From: DATEPR01 sp963780635
Lineage (GTDB): Bacteria > Actinomycetota > Actinomycetes > Mycobacteriales > Pseudonocardiaceae
DNA length: 64,000 nt
NCBI GenBank assembly: GCA_963780635.1
Contig: CAWACW010000016.1
Location: 1-64,000 of the forward strand
Direction of reading: 5' to 3'
Shown: positions 16,499 through 25,006 of the stretch, in pieces
How the letters are laid out: each line of letters begins with the position of its first letter
Position numbering within the stretch: position 1 is the stretch's first letter
The notes under the pieces: model-generated
Seen by the model: only the letters and a program-made list of their open reading frames with translations
The model's database searches: none
Told to the model about the DNA's origin: nothing
Position numbers and translations under genes: made by a program

Positions 16499-17250
16499 CC
16501 GTGCGCGTCGACGTCCTCACGATCTTCCCCGAGTACCTCACGCCGCTGCGGGAGGCGTTGCTGGGCAAGGCGATCGACCGCGGCCTGGTCGGCGTCGACG
16601 TGCACGACCTGCGGGAGTGGACGCACGACGTGCACCGGGCCGTGGACGACAGCCCCTATGGCGGCGGTCCCGGCATGGTGATGAAGCCGCAGGTGTGGGG
16701 CGAGGCCCTGGACGCTGTCGTGCCACCCGGCGAGGACGCGCTGCTCGTCGTGCCGACGCCGGCAGGCCGCCCGTTCACCCAGGCCGTCGCCCGGCAGTAC
16801 GCGGCCGAGCCGCGGCTGGTGTTCGCGTGCGGCCGCTACGAGGGCATCGACCAGCGCGTGCTGGACGACGCCGCAGGCAGGCTGCGGGTGGACGAGGTGT
16901 CCGTCGGCGACTACGTGCTGGTCGGTGGTGAGGCCGCGGTGCTGGTGATGGTGGAGGCCGTGGCGCGGCTGCTGCCAGGTGTGCTGGGCAACCCGCTGTC
17001 GGCCGAGCAGGACTCGTTCTCCGACGGCCTGCTCGAAGGCCCCTGCTACACGCGGCCCGAGGTCTGGCGGGGCCTGCCGGTGCCGGAAGTGCTGCGGTCG
17101 GGCAACCACGCCGCGATCGCCCGGTGGCGGCGCGACCAGGCGTTGTGGCGGACCTATCACCGGCGGCCCGACCTGCTCGAACGGCTGCCGGACACGGAGT
17201 TGGACAAGCACGACCGGGCCGTGCTGGACCGGCTCGCGCAGGGCGATTAA
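16495..17250 (+). CDS. trmD: tRNA (guanine37-N1)-methyltransferase
   Basis: TrmD methylates G37 of tRNAs to prevent frameshifting. The 251-residue protein carries the SPOUT trefoil-knot signatures DSPYGGGPGMVMKP, ACGRYEGIDQRV and SVGDYVLVGGE, and the C-terminal helical domain that recognises the anticodon (RPEVWRGLPVPEVL). GTG start, coupled to rimM. Confidence 0.96.
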   Translation: MTVRVDVLTIFPEYLTPLREALLGKAIDRGLVGVDVHDLREWTHDVHRAVDDSPYGGGPGMVMKPQVWGEALDAVVPPGEDALLVVPTPAGRPFTQAVARQYAAEPRLVFACGRYEGIDQRVLDDAAGRLRVDEVSVGDYVLVGGEAAVLVMVEAVARLLPGVLGNPLSAEQDSFSDGLLEGPCYTRPEVWRGLPVPEVLRSGNHAAIARWRRDQALWRTYHRRPDLLERLPDTELDKHDRAVLDRLAQGD

Positions 17251-17271
17251 CGATCCGGTCGCCGCGTCTGG

Positions 17272-17420
17272 CACACTGGTTTGGTTGCTGTCGCCGGGCA
17301 AGACTTCCGGCGCGCGCCACGAACCATCCCCAGGTCGGTCGGTTCCGGGCCTCGCCATGCGGTGGCCGGTAGGCCGACGGGGATCAGTAGACACAGTCGA
17401 AGGACGAGGACGGACCAACC
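17272..17420 (+). promoter_or_regulatory. rplS promoter and long 5' leader
   Basis: A TGG-extended CACACT -10 element (17272-17277) within TCTGGCACACTGG matches the rpsP promoter motif. Transcription from it would give a leader of about 135 nt containing several GC-rich inverted segments, for example GGTCGGTCGG paired with CCGACGGGG-type sequence near 17330-17385. Ribosomal-protein leaders are often autoregulatory, but no known leader class was recognised. Confidence 0.4.
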
Positions 17421-17780
17421 ATGAACACCCTGGATGCTCTGGACGCCGAGTCGTTGCGTGCCGACATCCCGGCCTTCCGGCCGGGCGACACGTTGAAGGT
17501 CCACGTCCGCGTCATCGAGGGCACGCGTGAGCGCACCCAGGTGTTCCAGGGCGTGGTCATCCGCCGTCAGGGCGACGGCGTCCGCGAGACCTTCACCGTG
17601 CGGAAGATGTCGTTCGGCGTCGGTGTCGAGCGCACCTTCCCGGTGCACTCGCCCAACATCGCCGAGCTCGAGCGGGTCACCCGCGGCGACGTCCGCCGGG
17701 CGAAGCTCTACTACCTCCGTGAGCTGCGCGGCAAGGCCGCCAAGATCAAGGAGAAGCGGGACGCCCCCACGGCGTCCTGA
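17421..17780 (+). CDS. rplS: 50S ribosomal protein L19
   Basis: A 119-residue L19, located at the 30S-50S interface. Typical sequences FRPGDTLKVHVRVIEGTRERTQVFQG and RRAKLYYLRELRGKAAKIKEKR are present. An ATG start follows AAGGACGAGGACGG. It has its own promoter, separate from trmD. Confidence 0.97.
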   Translation: MNTLDALDAESLRADIPAFRPGDTLKVHVRVIEGTRERTQVFQGVVIRRQGDGVRETFTVRKMSFGVGVERTFPVHSPNIAELERVTRGDVRRAKLYYLRELRGKAAKIKEKRDAPTAS

Positions 17781-17875
17781 CAGCCGGCCCACCTGCCCTC
17801 CCGTAGCCTGGCGACGGGCCTCGGTACGCGCCGGGGGAGGGCGTCCAGCCACCCGGCTATCAGACGAGGACCACG

Positions 17876-18882
17876 ATGACGGCGTCGGAAGACGAGCGCG
17901 CGGATGCCACGGGTGCGGAACCAACGGCAAGGCTCGACGGCAGCGCCGACCGGATGAACGCCGGCGACGACCGCTCCGACGAGGCGATGTCGGGTTCGGC
18001 CGGACCCGGCGATTCGACGTCTTCCTCGTCGTCGGAGCCCGGTTCGCCGCCGAAGAAGAAGCCCGTCAAGAAGAGCTCCTTCTGGAAGGAACTGCCGATC
18101 CTGATCGGCATCGCCCTGGTGCTCACGTTCCTGATCCAGACCTTCGTGGCGCGGGTCTACGTGATCCCGTCCGGCTCGATGGAGCAGACCCTCAACGGGT
18201 GCCCCGGCTGCACCGGCGACCGCATCCTGGTCGACAAGCTCAGCTTCGACTTCACCAACCCGTCCCCGGGCGACGTCGTCGTGTTCAAGGGACCGCCGGG
18301 ATGGGCGGAGAGCGAGTTCAACGTCCAGGAGTCGCACAACGTCGTGGTGCGCTGGCTGCGGCAGTTCGGCTCGTCCATCGGCATCGGCTCGCCCCGGAGT
18401 ACGACCTGGTCAAGCGCGTGATCGCGGTCGGCGGCCAGACCGTGTCGTGCTGTGACGACAACCGGGTCGTGGTGGACGGCAAACCGCTCGACGAGCCCTA
18501 CGTGTACTGGATGCCCGGCCTGCCGCACACCCAGCAGACGTTCGAGCCCGTGAAGATCCCGCAGGGCGACCTGTGGATGATGGGCGACAATCGCAACAAC
18601 TCGCTGGACTCCCGGTTCCAGGCCGGTGGCGGGATCCATGGCGTGGTGCCCGAGGACGACGTGATCGGCGTCGCGCGCACCATCATCTGGCCACCCAACC
18701 GGTGGGGCGGTGTCGGCGAGACGAACCCGCAGACGACGGCCCAGTCGCTGGGCGGCCCGAACTGGCCGGCCACGATGCCGCCGCTCGGCGTGGGCACGCT
18801 GGCCGCGTTCCCGACGCTGTGGCTGGGCCGCCGGACGCGCGACCGGCTGCGCCGCAGGCCGCCGGACGACGAACGGCAGTAG
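17876..18882 (+). CDS. lepB: Signal peptidase I, interrupted by a one-base frameshift
   Basis: LepB removes signal peptides from exported proteins at the outer face of the membrane. The first part (from 17876) has a Ser/Asp-rich cytoplasmic N-terminus, a transmembrane helix at about residues 75-92, and the catalytic serine in IPSGSMEQTL (residue 101). It then shifts frame at a CCCC run at 18392-18395 and would stop at 18421. The other frame continues without loss with EYDLVKRVIAVGG, which holds the catalytic lysine, and GDNRNNSLDSR, ending at 18882. Adding one C restores SPPEYDLVKR. LepB is essential, so a sequencing error is likelier than a dead gene. Confidence 0.9.
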
Positions 18883-18885
18883 CGG

Positions 18886-19683
18886 ATGGCTGGCCCGACC
18901 GAAGGGTTGTTACGCCCTCAGCGCGCGATCGTGCGCGGTGACGCCGGAAACTGGGCGCTGCAGGGCGCGCTGGACCGGCGAGGGCTGGGTCCGGTGGCCG
19001 GTGTCGACGAGGCAGGCCGCGGCCCGTGCGCGGGCCCGCTGGTGGTCGCGTCGTGCGTGCTGCGACCTGGGGACGCCCGCAAGCTGGAGGGCCTGACCGA
19101 CTCGAAGCTGATGACCGAGAAGGCCAGGGACCGGATGTTCGATCTGATCCGCGCCAGGGCCGTCGACTACGCAGTGGTGATCATCCCGCCTGCCGAGGTC
19201 GACAGGTTCGGCATCCACGTGATGAACATCGAAGGCATGCGCAGGGCCGTGGCCAGACTGACCACCCAACCGGGTTACGTCCTGGTGGACGGCTTCCGCG
19301 TGCCCGGCCTGACGATGCCGAGCATGCAGGTGATCAAGGGCGACCGCGCCGCTGCCTGCGTCGCCGCGGCATCCGTGCTGGCCAAGGTCACGCGAGACCG
19401 GATCATGGCGGAGCTGCACGAGGAGTACCCGAAATACGGTTTCGACGAGCACAAGGGCTACTGCACGCCCGAACACACGGCCGCGCTGCAGACGCACGGC
19501 CCGTGCATCGAGCACCGCTGGTCGTGGATGAACGTGGTCACCGCCGCCGCCCGACACGGTATCCCCGCACCGAGGCGAGTGGCGCGCGGCGTGCCGGCGG
19601 TCGATGTGGTCCAGAATGGAAGGCCAACCGCAGTTCAGGCGAACCAGCCGCGGGTGTCACGAGGAGGAGCGCGGATCCGATGA
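18886..19683 (+). CDS. rnhB: Ribonuclease HII
   Basis: RNase HII cuts RNA in RNA-DNA hybrids and removes misincorporated ribonucleotides. The catalytic core starts with DEAGRG at residues 41-46; later acidic residues lie in LTDSKLM and in YVLVDGFRVPG, and the ASVLAKVTRDR motif is intact. The C-terminus is extended by about 30 residues past the usual HRWSWM helix, running into the next gene by 4 bases (ATGA). Confidence 0.94.
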   Translation: MAGPTEGLLRPQRAIVRGDAGNWALQGALDRRGLGPVAGVDEAGRGPCAGPLVVASCVLRPGDARKLEGLTDSKLMTEKARDRMFDLIRARAVDYAVVIIPPAEVDRFGIHVMNIEGMRRAVARLTTQPGYVLVDGFRVPGLTMPSMQVIKGDRAAACVAAASVLAKVTRDRIMAELHEEYPKYGFDEHKGYCTPEHTAALQTHGPCIEHRWSWMNVVTAAARHGIPAPRRVARGVPAVDVVQNGRPTAVQANQPRVSRGGARIR

Positions 19684-20006
19684 GCGCAGAGGATCTCGAG
19701 AAGTACGAGACCGAGATGGAGCTGCAGCTCTACCGGGAGTACCGCGACATCGTCAGCCAGTTCGCGTACGTCGTGGAGACGGAGCGGCGCTTCTACCTGG
19801 CCAATTCGGTGGATGTCCAGGTGCGCAACGCGGACGGCGAGGTGTACTTCGAGCTGCGGATGTCCGATGCCTGGGTATGGGACATGTACCGGCCCGCGCG
19901 GTTCGTGAAGAACGTCCGGGTGATCACGTTCAAGGACATCAACGTCGAAGAGCTTGACAAGCCTGACCTGCGACTTCCCGAGTCAGGACCCTTCGGCGCG
20001 AGCTAG
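19680..20006 (+). CDS. DUF2469 family protein
   Basis: A 108-residue acidic protein starting MSAEDLEKYETEMELQLYRE behind a strong AGGAGG. It belongs to a conserved actinobacterial family found next to rnhB and yraN; no function is established. The tail VNVEELDKP-type region (INVEELDKPDLRLPE) is highly conserved. Coupled to rnhB by a 4-base overlap. Confidence 0.88.
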   Translation: MSAEDLEKYETEMELQLYREYRDIVSQFAYVVETERRFYLANSVDVQVRNADGEVYFELRMSDAWVWDMYRPARFVKNVRVITFKDINVEELDKPDLRLPESGPFGAS

Positions 20007-20034
20007 TTGTCCACAAGTGGTCCAGTTGTCCACA
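20007..20034 (+). promoter_or_regulatory. Pair of perfect DnaA boxes before yraN
   Basis: TTGTCCACA occurs at 20007-20015 and 20026-20034 in direct orientation, with 19 bp between starts. This matches the high-GC actinobacterial DnaA box exactly. The first copy begins at the base after the preceding stop codon; yraN starts 52 bp after the second. Confidence 0.6.
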
Positions 20035-20086
20035 GTTCGAGGCCGGGTTCGCACGCGCTGATCGTTTTCCCGGCATCGTCGGTGCC

Positions 20087-20458
20087 ATGCGGACCGAACA
20101 GCGCCCCGAAGCGCACGATCTCGGCCGCCGGGGCGAGGACCTGGCGGCCGAGTACCTGACCGATCGCGGCCTCGTCGTCCTGTCGCGGAACTGGCGATGC
20201 CGGGACGGCGAGTTGGACGTGGTCGCGACCGACGGCACCACCCTCGTGGTCTGTGAGGTGAAGACCAGGTCCACGGCCGAGTTCGGCGACCCCGCCGAGT
20301 TCGTGACCAGGGCCAAGATGCGCCATCTCCGACACGCCACCCAGGCCTGGCTACGGCAGTACGGCGTCGGCTGGTGCGCGATCAGATTCGACGTGGTCGC
20401 GGTCCTGTGGCCCCCGAACGGCACCCCCCGCCTCCGCCACATCCGAGGCATCTCATGA
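20087..20458 (+). CDS. YraN family (UPF0102) nuclease-fold protein
   Basis: A 123-residue protein with a Holliday-junction-resolvase-like nuclease fold: GRRGEDLAAEYLTDRGL at the N-terminus, then the D/E-x-K type active site in GELDVVATDGTTLVVCEVKTR. Its cellular function is not settled; its position beside comM, dprA and xerC fits DNA processing. Its stop overlaps the following small frame by ATGA. Confidence 0.88.
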   Translation: MRTEQRPEAHDLGRRGEDLAAEYLTDRGLVVLSRNWRCRDGELDVVATDGTTLVVCEVKTRSTAEFGDPAEFVTRAKMRHLRHATQAWLRQYGVGWCAIRFDVVAVLWPPNGTPRLRHIRGIS

Positions 20459-20880
20459 CCACGACCAGCCCGCGCCCGCCCCAAACGACCGCCCAGCCGG
20501 CACTCCTCGCCACGCGTTCGCGGTGGCGGCAGTGGACCGCGGGCCCGGCTTCGGGCGGCGAAGCCCAGCGCTGGCCGAGCCAGGTTCGGTGCTGGCCGCG
20601 AGGGGTTGGCCCATCGTGCCCGCCGGCCGGAGGCCCGCTGCGGCGGCGGTGGCCTGCTGGCTCGGCTGCACGGTGTGAGGTCGAGGGCTGCGCTGGCCGG
20701 GTCGAGGGTTGCGCTGGCCAGGTCGAGGGTTGCGCTGGCCGGGTCGAGGGTTGCGCTGGCCGGGTTGAGCGCTGCGCTGGCCGGGTTGAGGGTTGCGCTG
20801 GCCCGTACGAGCGCCGGACGCGCCGAGGCCACCCATCGCGTCGGTGTGTCGCCCGCCGACCCTCGTGGGGTGAGCGGTGA
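20455..20880 (+). CDS. Hypothetical repeat protein between yraN and comM
   Basis: An open frame of 141 codons that begins with ATG overlapping the yraN stop and ends with TGA overlapping the comM start. The first 18 codons show the strong G/C third-position bias of a real gene. The rest is rich in Arg, Cys, Trp and Gly, and holds six copies of a seven-residue repeat (RVEGCAG and variants) from a 21-bp tandem repeat. No homology was recognised, and it may be a repeat-expanded spacer instead of a gene. Exact coupling at both ends is the main argument for translation. Confidence 0.3.
   Translation: MTTTSPRPPQTTAQPALLATRSRWRQWTAGPASGGEAQRWPSQVRCWPRGVGPSCPPAGGPLRRRWPAGSAARCEVEGCAGRVEGCAGQVEGCAGRVEGCAGRVERCAGRVEGCAGPYERRTRRGHPSRRCVARRPSWGER
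20680..20805 (+). repeat. 21-bp tandem repeat, six copies
   Basis: Six head-to-tail units of GTCGAGGGTTGCGCTGGCC plus 2 bases. Units 2-4 differ at one position only; units 1, 5 and 6 carry a few substitutions. The length is a multiple of three, so any reading frame through it stays open. Confidence 0.9.
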
Positions 20881-22391
20881 TGGCTCTCGCCACCACGTGG
20901 TCCGTCGCCTTGTTCGGCGTGGACGGAGTCCTGGTCGAGATCGAGGCCGACATCTCCGGCGGCGTGCCCGGCATCCGGCTGCTCGGCCTGCCCGATCCGT
21001 CGCTGCGCGAAGCGAAGGACAGGGTTCGCGCTGCCGTCCGCAACAGCGGCGAGGACTGGCCGAACCGCCAGGTGTCCCTGGCCCTGTCCCCGGCGGCGCT
21101 GCCCAAGGCCGGCGCAGGTTACGACATCGCGCTGGCGTGCGCGGTCCTCGCCGCGGCGGGCATCGTGCCGGCTGACCGGCTGACCGGCACCGTCCTGCTC
21201 GGCGAACTCGCGCTGGACGGCCGCCTGCGCTCGGTGCGCGGCGTCCTGCCGGCGCTGCTGGCCGCCCGCCGGGCCGGGCTGCACACGGCGGTCGTACCAG
21301 CGGACGCGTTGCCGGAAGCCGTCCTGGTCACCGGCATCGACATCCGGGGCGCCACCACGCTCACCGAGATCCTGAGCTGGCTCCGCGGTGCCGACAGCCT
21401 GACACCACCGGAGCCCACGCCGGCCGAAGCCCCACCACCGACCCTCGACCTCAAGGACGTCGTCGGCCAACCCGAGGCCCGCTGGGCCTTGGAGGTGGCA
21501 GCGGCGGGCGGTCACCACCTCTTGCTCACCGGCCCACCCGGCACCGGCAAGACGATGCTCGCCAGACGCCTCGCCGGCCTGCTCCCGGCTCTGAGCACCG
21601 ACGAGTCCCTTGAGGTCACCGCGGTCCACTCGGTGGCGGGTGCCTTGAGCGCCGACGCACCGATGGTCGTCATGCCGCCGTTCGTCGCGCCGCACCACAC
21701 GACATCGGTGGCGGCACTCGTCGGCGGCGGCACGGGCCTGGCCAAGCCGGGCGCGGTCAGCAGAGCCCACCGAGGCGTTTTGTTCCTGGACGAGGCGTGC
21801 GAGTTCGGTCCGCAACGCCTTGACGCCCTCCGCACGGTCGCCGAAGAAGGCGAGGTCAGACACGCCCGCAGCGACGGGATCGTCCGCTATCCGGCCAGAT
21901 TCCAGCTGGTCCTGGCCACGAACCCGTGCCCCTGCGCCCCACCGCGCGAGATCGACTGCACCTGCTCACCCAGCCAACGCAGGCGCTACTTCGGCAGGCT
22001 GTCCGGCCCGCTGCTGGACCGGGTGGACCTGCGGGTCCGGATGCGACCGAGTACGGCTGTGGTCCTGGCGGGCCGGGATGAGCCGGAGTCGACGGCCGAC
22101 GTCAGATCGAGGGTCGCGGCGGCGCGGGCGAGGGCGGTGCATCGGTGGCATCACCACGGCTGGCTGACCAACGCCGACGTGCCGGGACCGGTGCTGCGCA
22201 GGGACTTCCCGCTGCCCAGGAAGGCCACGATGCTGCTCGACCGCGGTCTCGCGGCGGGTGCCGTGACCGCCCGAGGGGCGGACCGGTGCCTTCGCGTCGC
22301 GTGGACGCTCAGCGATCTCGCCGACCGCGAACACCCCACTGCCGACGACGTGGCGGCAGCCCTCGAATTCCGGGACAGGAGATCGACATGA
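20880..22391 (+). CDS. comM: YifB/ComM family AAA+ ATPase (Mg-chelatase-like)
   Basis: ComM is a hexameric helicase promoting branch migration during natural transformation. The 503-residue protein has an N-terminal Lon-like domain (LPDPSLREAKDRVRAAV), Walker A GPPGTGKT (near 218), Walker B LFLDEACEFG, the four-cysteine finger (NPCPCAPP...CTCSPSQ) and a C-terminal Mg-chelatase-type domain. The ATG at 20880 matches family starts (MALATTWSVAL); a GTG precedes it by 3 bases. It lies directly before dprA with an ATGA overlap. Confidence 0.92.
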   Translation: MALATTWSVALFGVDGVLVEIEADISGGVPGIRLLGLPDPSLREAKDRVRAAVRNSGEDWPNRQVSLALSPAALPKAGAGYDIALACAVLAAAGIVPADRLTGTVLLGELALDGRLRSVRGVLPALLAARRAGLHTAVVPADALPEAVLVTGIDIRGATTLTEILSWLRGADSLTPPEPTPAEAPPPTLDLKDVVGQPEARWALEVAAAGGHHLLLTGPPGTGKTMLARRLAGLLPALSTDESLEVTAVHSVAGALSADAPMVVMPPFVAPHHTTSVAALVGGGTGLAKPGAVSRAHRGVLFLDEACEFGPQRLDALRTVAEEGEVRHARSDGIVRYPARFQLVLATNPCPCAPPREIDCTCSPSQRRRYFGRLSGPLLDRVDLRVRMRPSTAVVLAGRDEPESTADVRSRVAAARARAVHRWHHHGWLTNADVPGPVLRRDFPLPRKATMLLDRGLAAGAVTARGADRCLRVAWTLSDLADREHPTADDVAAALEFRDRRST

Positions 22392-23584
22392 CAGCGCCGA
22401 CAGCCATCAGCCAGGACGTCCTCACCGCGCGGGCGTATCTGCTGCGCGTGGCCGAACCCCCGGCCCCGAATCTGTCCCGGTTCGTCGCGAGACACGGCCC
22501 GATCGAGGCTGCGGAGTTGATCCGATCCGGCGCGGCGCCGCCGCCGGTGCTGGAGGAGACAGCGGCCCGCCGCGCTGTCGACCTGGCCGAGCAGGACCTC
22601 GCGGCGGCCGAGTCGGCGGGCGCGCGATTGCTCGTGCCGGAGGACCCCGACTGGCCGGAGTGGCCTTTCCTGGCGCTGGACGTGGCGCGGTCACGGGGAG
22701 TGGCGTGGGCGGGCACGCCGCTGGCGCTGTGGGTCAGGGGCACGGCCCGGTTGGCCGAGTGCACCGAGCGGGCGGTGGCGATCGTCGGGGCGCGATCGGC
22801 GACGGCCTACGGCGAGCACGTGGCGGCCGAGTTCGGCCACGGCTTGGCGACCACGGGGGTGACCGTGGTGTCGGGCGCGGCCTACGGAGTGGATGGCGCG
22901 GCGCACCGGGGAGCGCTGGCGGCGGCCGGTTTGACCGTGGCGGTGCTCGGCTGTGGTGTCGACAGGCCGTACCCGGCAGGTCATGCGGCGCTGCTGGACC
23001 GGATCGCCGAGTCGGGCGTGGTGGTCAGTGAGTACCCGCCGGGCACGCCGCCGGCAAAGCACAGGTTCCTGGTCCGCAACAGGCTGATCGCGGCGCTGGC
23101 GGCGGGAGTCGTGGTGGTCGAGGCGGGCCGAAGATCGGGGACGAGGAACACCGCGGCGACGGCGGCAGGCCTGGGCAGGCTGGTGATGGCGGTGCCGGGC
23201 CCGATCGGGTCGGCGATGTCGGTGGGCTGCCACGAGCTACTCAGAGCGGGTGAAGCGTCGTTGGTGACGGCGGCGGCGGACATCGCGGAGATGGTCGGCC
23301 GCATCGGCGACGACCTGGCGCCGCCCGAGGCACCGAGCGAGCGGCGGGAGACGGACGGCCTCGATGACCGTTCGCTGCGCGTGCACGAGGCACTGGACCG
23401 CCGGGAGGGCGTGCCGGCAGAGCAGGTGGCAGTGCGGTCGGGGGTGCCACTGGAGCAGGTGAGGGCGGTCCTACCAGCGTTGGAGCTGACGGGCCATGCC
23501 GAACGAGACGACACGGGCTGGCGCCGCCGGGTGGCCAGTCGCCACCCGGCTGGGGAAGGACGACACCTGGGCGCGCACAGTTAG
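22388..23584 (+). CDS. dprA: DNA processing protein DprA
   Basis: DprA loads RecA onto incoming single-stranded DNA. The 398-residue protein has the extended Rossmann fold with the nucleotide-binding GARSATAYGEH and VSGAAYGVDGAAHRGAL motifs, CGVDRPYP, and VVEAGRRSGTRNTA, and a C-terminal winged-helix-like domain (REGVPAEQVAVRSGVPLEQV). An ATG start overlaps the comM stop. Confidence 0.94.
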   Translation: MTAPTAISQDVLTARAYLLRVAEPPAPNLSRFVARHGPIEAAELIRSGAAPPPVLEETAARRAVDLAEQDLAAAESAGARLLVPEDPDWPEWPFLALDVARSRGVAWAGTPLALWVRGTARLAECTERAVAIVGARSATAYGEHVAAEFGHGLATTGVTVVSGAAYGVDGAAHRGALAAAGLTVAVLGCGVDRPYPAGHAALLDRIAESGVVVSEYPPGTPPAKHRFLVRNRLIAALAAGVVVVEAGRRSGTRNTAATAAGLGRLVMAVPGPIGSAMSVGCHELLRAGEASLVTAAADIAEMVGRIGDDLAPPEAPSERRETDGLDDRSLRVHEALDRREGVPAEQVAVRSGVPLEQVRAVLPALELTGHAERDDTGWRRRVASRHPAGEGRHLGAHS

Positions 23585-23587
23585 TCA

Positions 23588-23606
23588 CGCCACGTAACAC
23601 GTGGCG
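23588..23606. terminator. Inverted repeat between dprA and xerC
   Basis: Perfect 8-bp inverted repeat CGCCACGT / ACGTGGCG with a 3-nt loop, immediately after the dprA stop. It may be a short terminator or a protein-binding site for xerC expression. Confidence 0.4.
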
Positions 23607-23635
23607 ATGCTTGACCATGCAACTCGCCAGGCGCA

Positions 23636-25006
23636 GTGTGGTCTCTCGTGGCGTACTCGCGACCCGCCCGTCCCAGCCTCACCCGTACCCGGGCGCAGCT
23701 GCCGCCGGAGCTGGCGGTGGTGGTGGACGACTACGAGCGTCACCTGAAGCTGGAGCGAGGCCTGTCCGCACACACGGTGAGGGCCTACGTAGGCGACACG
23801 GTCTCCCTGCTGACCGGACTGCCGACCGCCAACCCGGCCAAGCCACCGAACTCAGCCACCCCGCCACCCCGGGAAACGGCGCCGCGGCACGCCGATCGCA
23901 TCGCGACCAACCCGGCGCAAGTGAGCCCAGCGGGCTCGCTGCTCGGCGGCCCGGCGTCACTGCCGCCGAATCGGCTGGCCGCCGCCCAGCCATTGGCGTC
24001 GCAGAGCCCAGGTGAGTCGCCGGCCGGCGACGCGGTGGCCGTGCCGGGCGACCTCAGCGCCGCCACCAACTCGTCGGCGCGGCCGAACTCAGCCGACCCT
24101 GTACCCGGCGACCTGGCCTGCGGGGCAGGCCCGGCCGATGGCGTTGCCGGCGACGGCCGCGGCACGGGCTCGGTGGGTGGTGACGGATCGCCTTCCTTCG
24201 CAGCGGGCGTGCGGCGGGATGCGGTTGTCACGGCGTTGGGTGGGCTGGATTTGGGCGTGCTGCGGGCTTGGCTGGCCGGGTTGCTGGAGGCTGGGGCGAG
24301 TCGGAACACGTTGGCTCGGCGGGCGGCGGCCGCGCGGACTTTCACGGCGTGGGCCAGTCGGCAGGGGCTGCTCGCTGTCGATCCCGGGCCGAGGTTGGCG
24401 GCGCCCCGGACTCGGCGGACCTTGCCTGCCGTGCTGCGGCCCGATCAGGCCGCTGCAGCGCTCGGGGCCGCTGAAAGTGGAGCCGCTGAGGGTGATCCGG
24501 TGGCGCTGCGTGACCAGGCCGTGTTGGAATTGCTCTATGCGACCGGCGTGCGGGTGTCCGAGCTGTGCGGACTCGACATCGATGATGTCGACTACTCGCG
24601 CCGGGTGATCCGGGTGCTGGGCAAGGGCCAACGGGAGCGGACCGTGCCGTTCGGCGTGCCTGCCGAACGGGCGCTGTGGCGCTGGCAGTTCCAGGGTCGC
24701 CCACGATTGGTCGCGGCCAGGACGCCTGCCGCGGTCTTCGTCGGCGCACGCGGGGGGCGGCTCGATCCGCGGACCGTGCGGCGGGTGGTGCACGAGGCCG
24801 TCGGCTCGGTGCCGGGCGCCGCCGACATGGGTCCGCACGGCCTCCGGCACAGCGCGGCGACCCACTTGCTGGAAGGTGGAGCCGATCTGCGCAGCGTCCA
24901 GGAACTGTTGGGTCACGCTACGCTCGCCACCACGCAGCTCTATACCCACGTCACTGTCGAGCGACTGAGGGCGATCCATGACCGAACCCACCCACGGTCC
25001 CGATGA
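23636..25006 (+). CDS. xerC: Tyrosine recombinase XerC with internal low-complexity insertion
   Basis: XerC resolves chromosome dimers at dif together with XerD. All catalytic residues are visible: Arg in TGVRVSELCGL, Lys in GKGQRER, HGLRH, the His of LGHATL and nucleophile Tyr in TQLYTHV. Family members have about 300 residues; this one has 456. The excess is a Pro/Ala/Ser/Gly-rich stretch at about residues 63-195, between the first helices of the N-terminal DNA-binding domain (SAHTVRAYVGDTVSLLTG) and its resumption (LGVLRAWLAGLLEAGASRNTL). It is in frame and intact. The start is uncertain: GTG at 23636 or 23651. Confidence 0.9.
   Translation: MWSLVAYSRPARPSLTRTRAQLPPELAVVVDDYERHLKLERGLSAHTVRAYVGDTVSLLTGLPTANPAKPPNSATPPPRETAPRHADRIATNPAQVSPAGSLLGGPASLPPNRLAAAQPLASQSPGESPAGDAVAVPGDLSAATNSSARPNSADPVPGDLACGAGPADGVAGDGRGTGSVGGDGSPSFAAGVRRDAVVTALGGLDLGVLRAWLAGLLEAGASRNTLARRAAAARTFTAWASRQGLLAVDPGPRLAAPRTRRTLPAVLRPDQAAAALGAAESGAAEGDPVALRDQAVLELLYATGVRVSELCGLDIDDVDYSRRVIRVLGKGQRERTVPFGVPAERALWRWQFQGRPRLVAARTPAAVFVGARGGRLDPRTVRRVVHEAVGSVPGAADMGPHGLRHSAATHLLEGGADLRSVQELLGHATLATTQLYTHVTVERLRAIHDRTHPRSR

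Noticed and set aside
20680..20805. CRISPR array
   Set aside because: Units are 21 bp head to tail without spacers, and no cas genes are present. The same applies to the 18-bp array at 60293.
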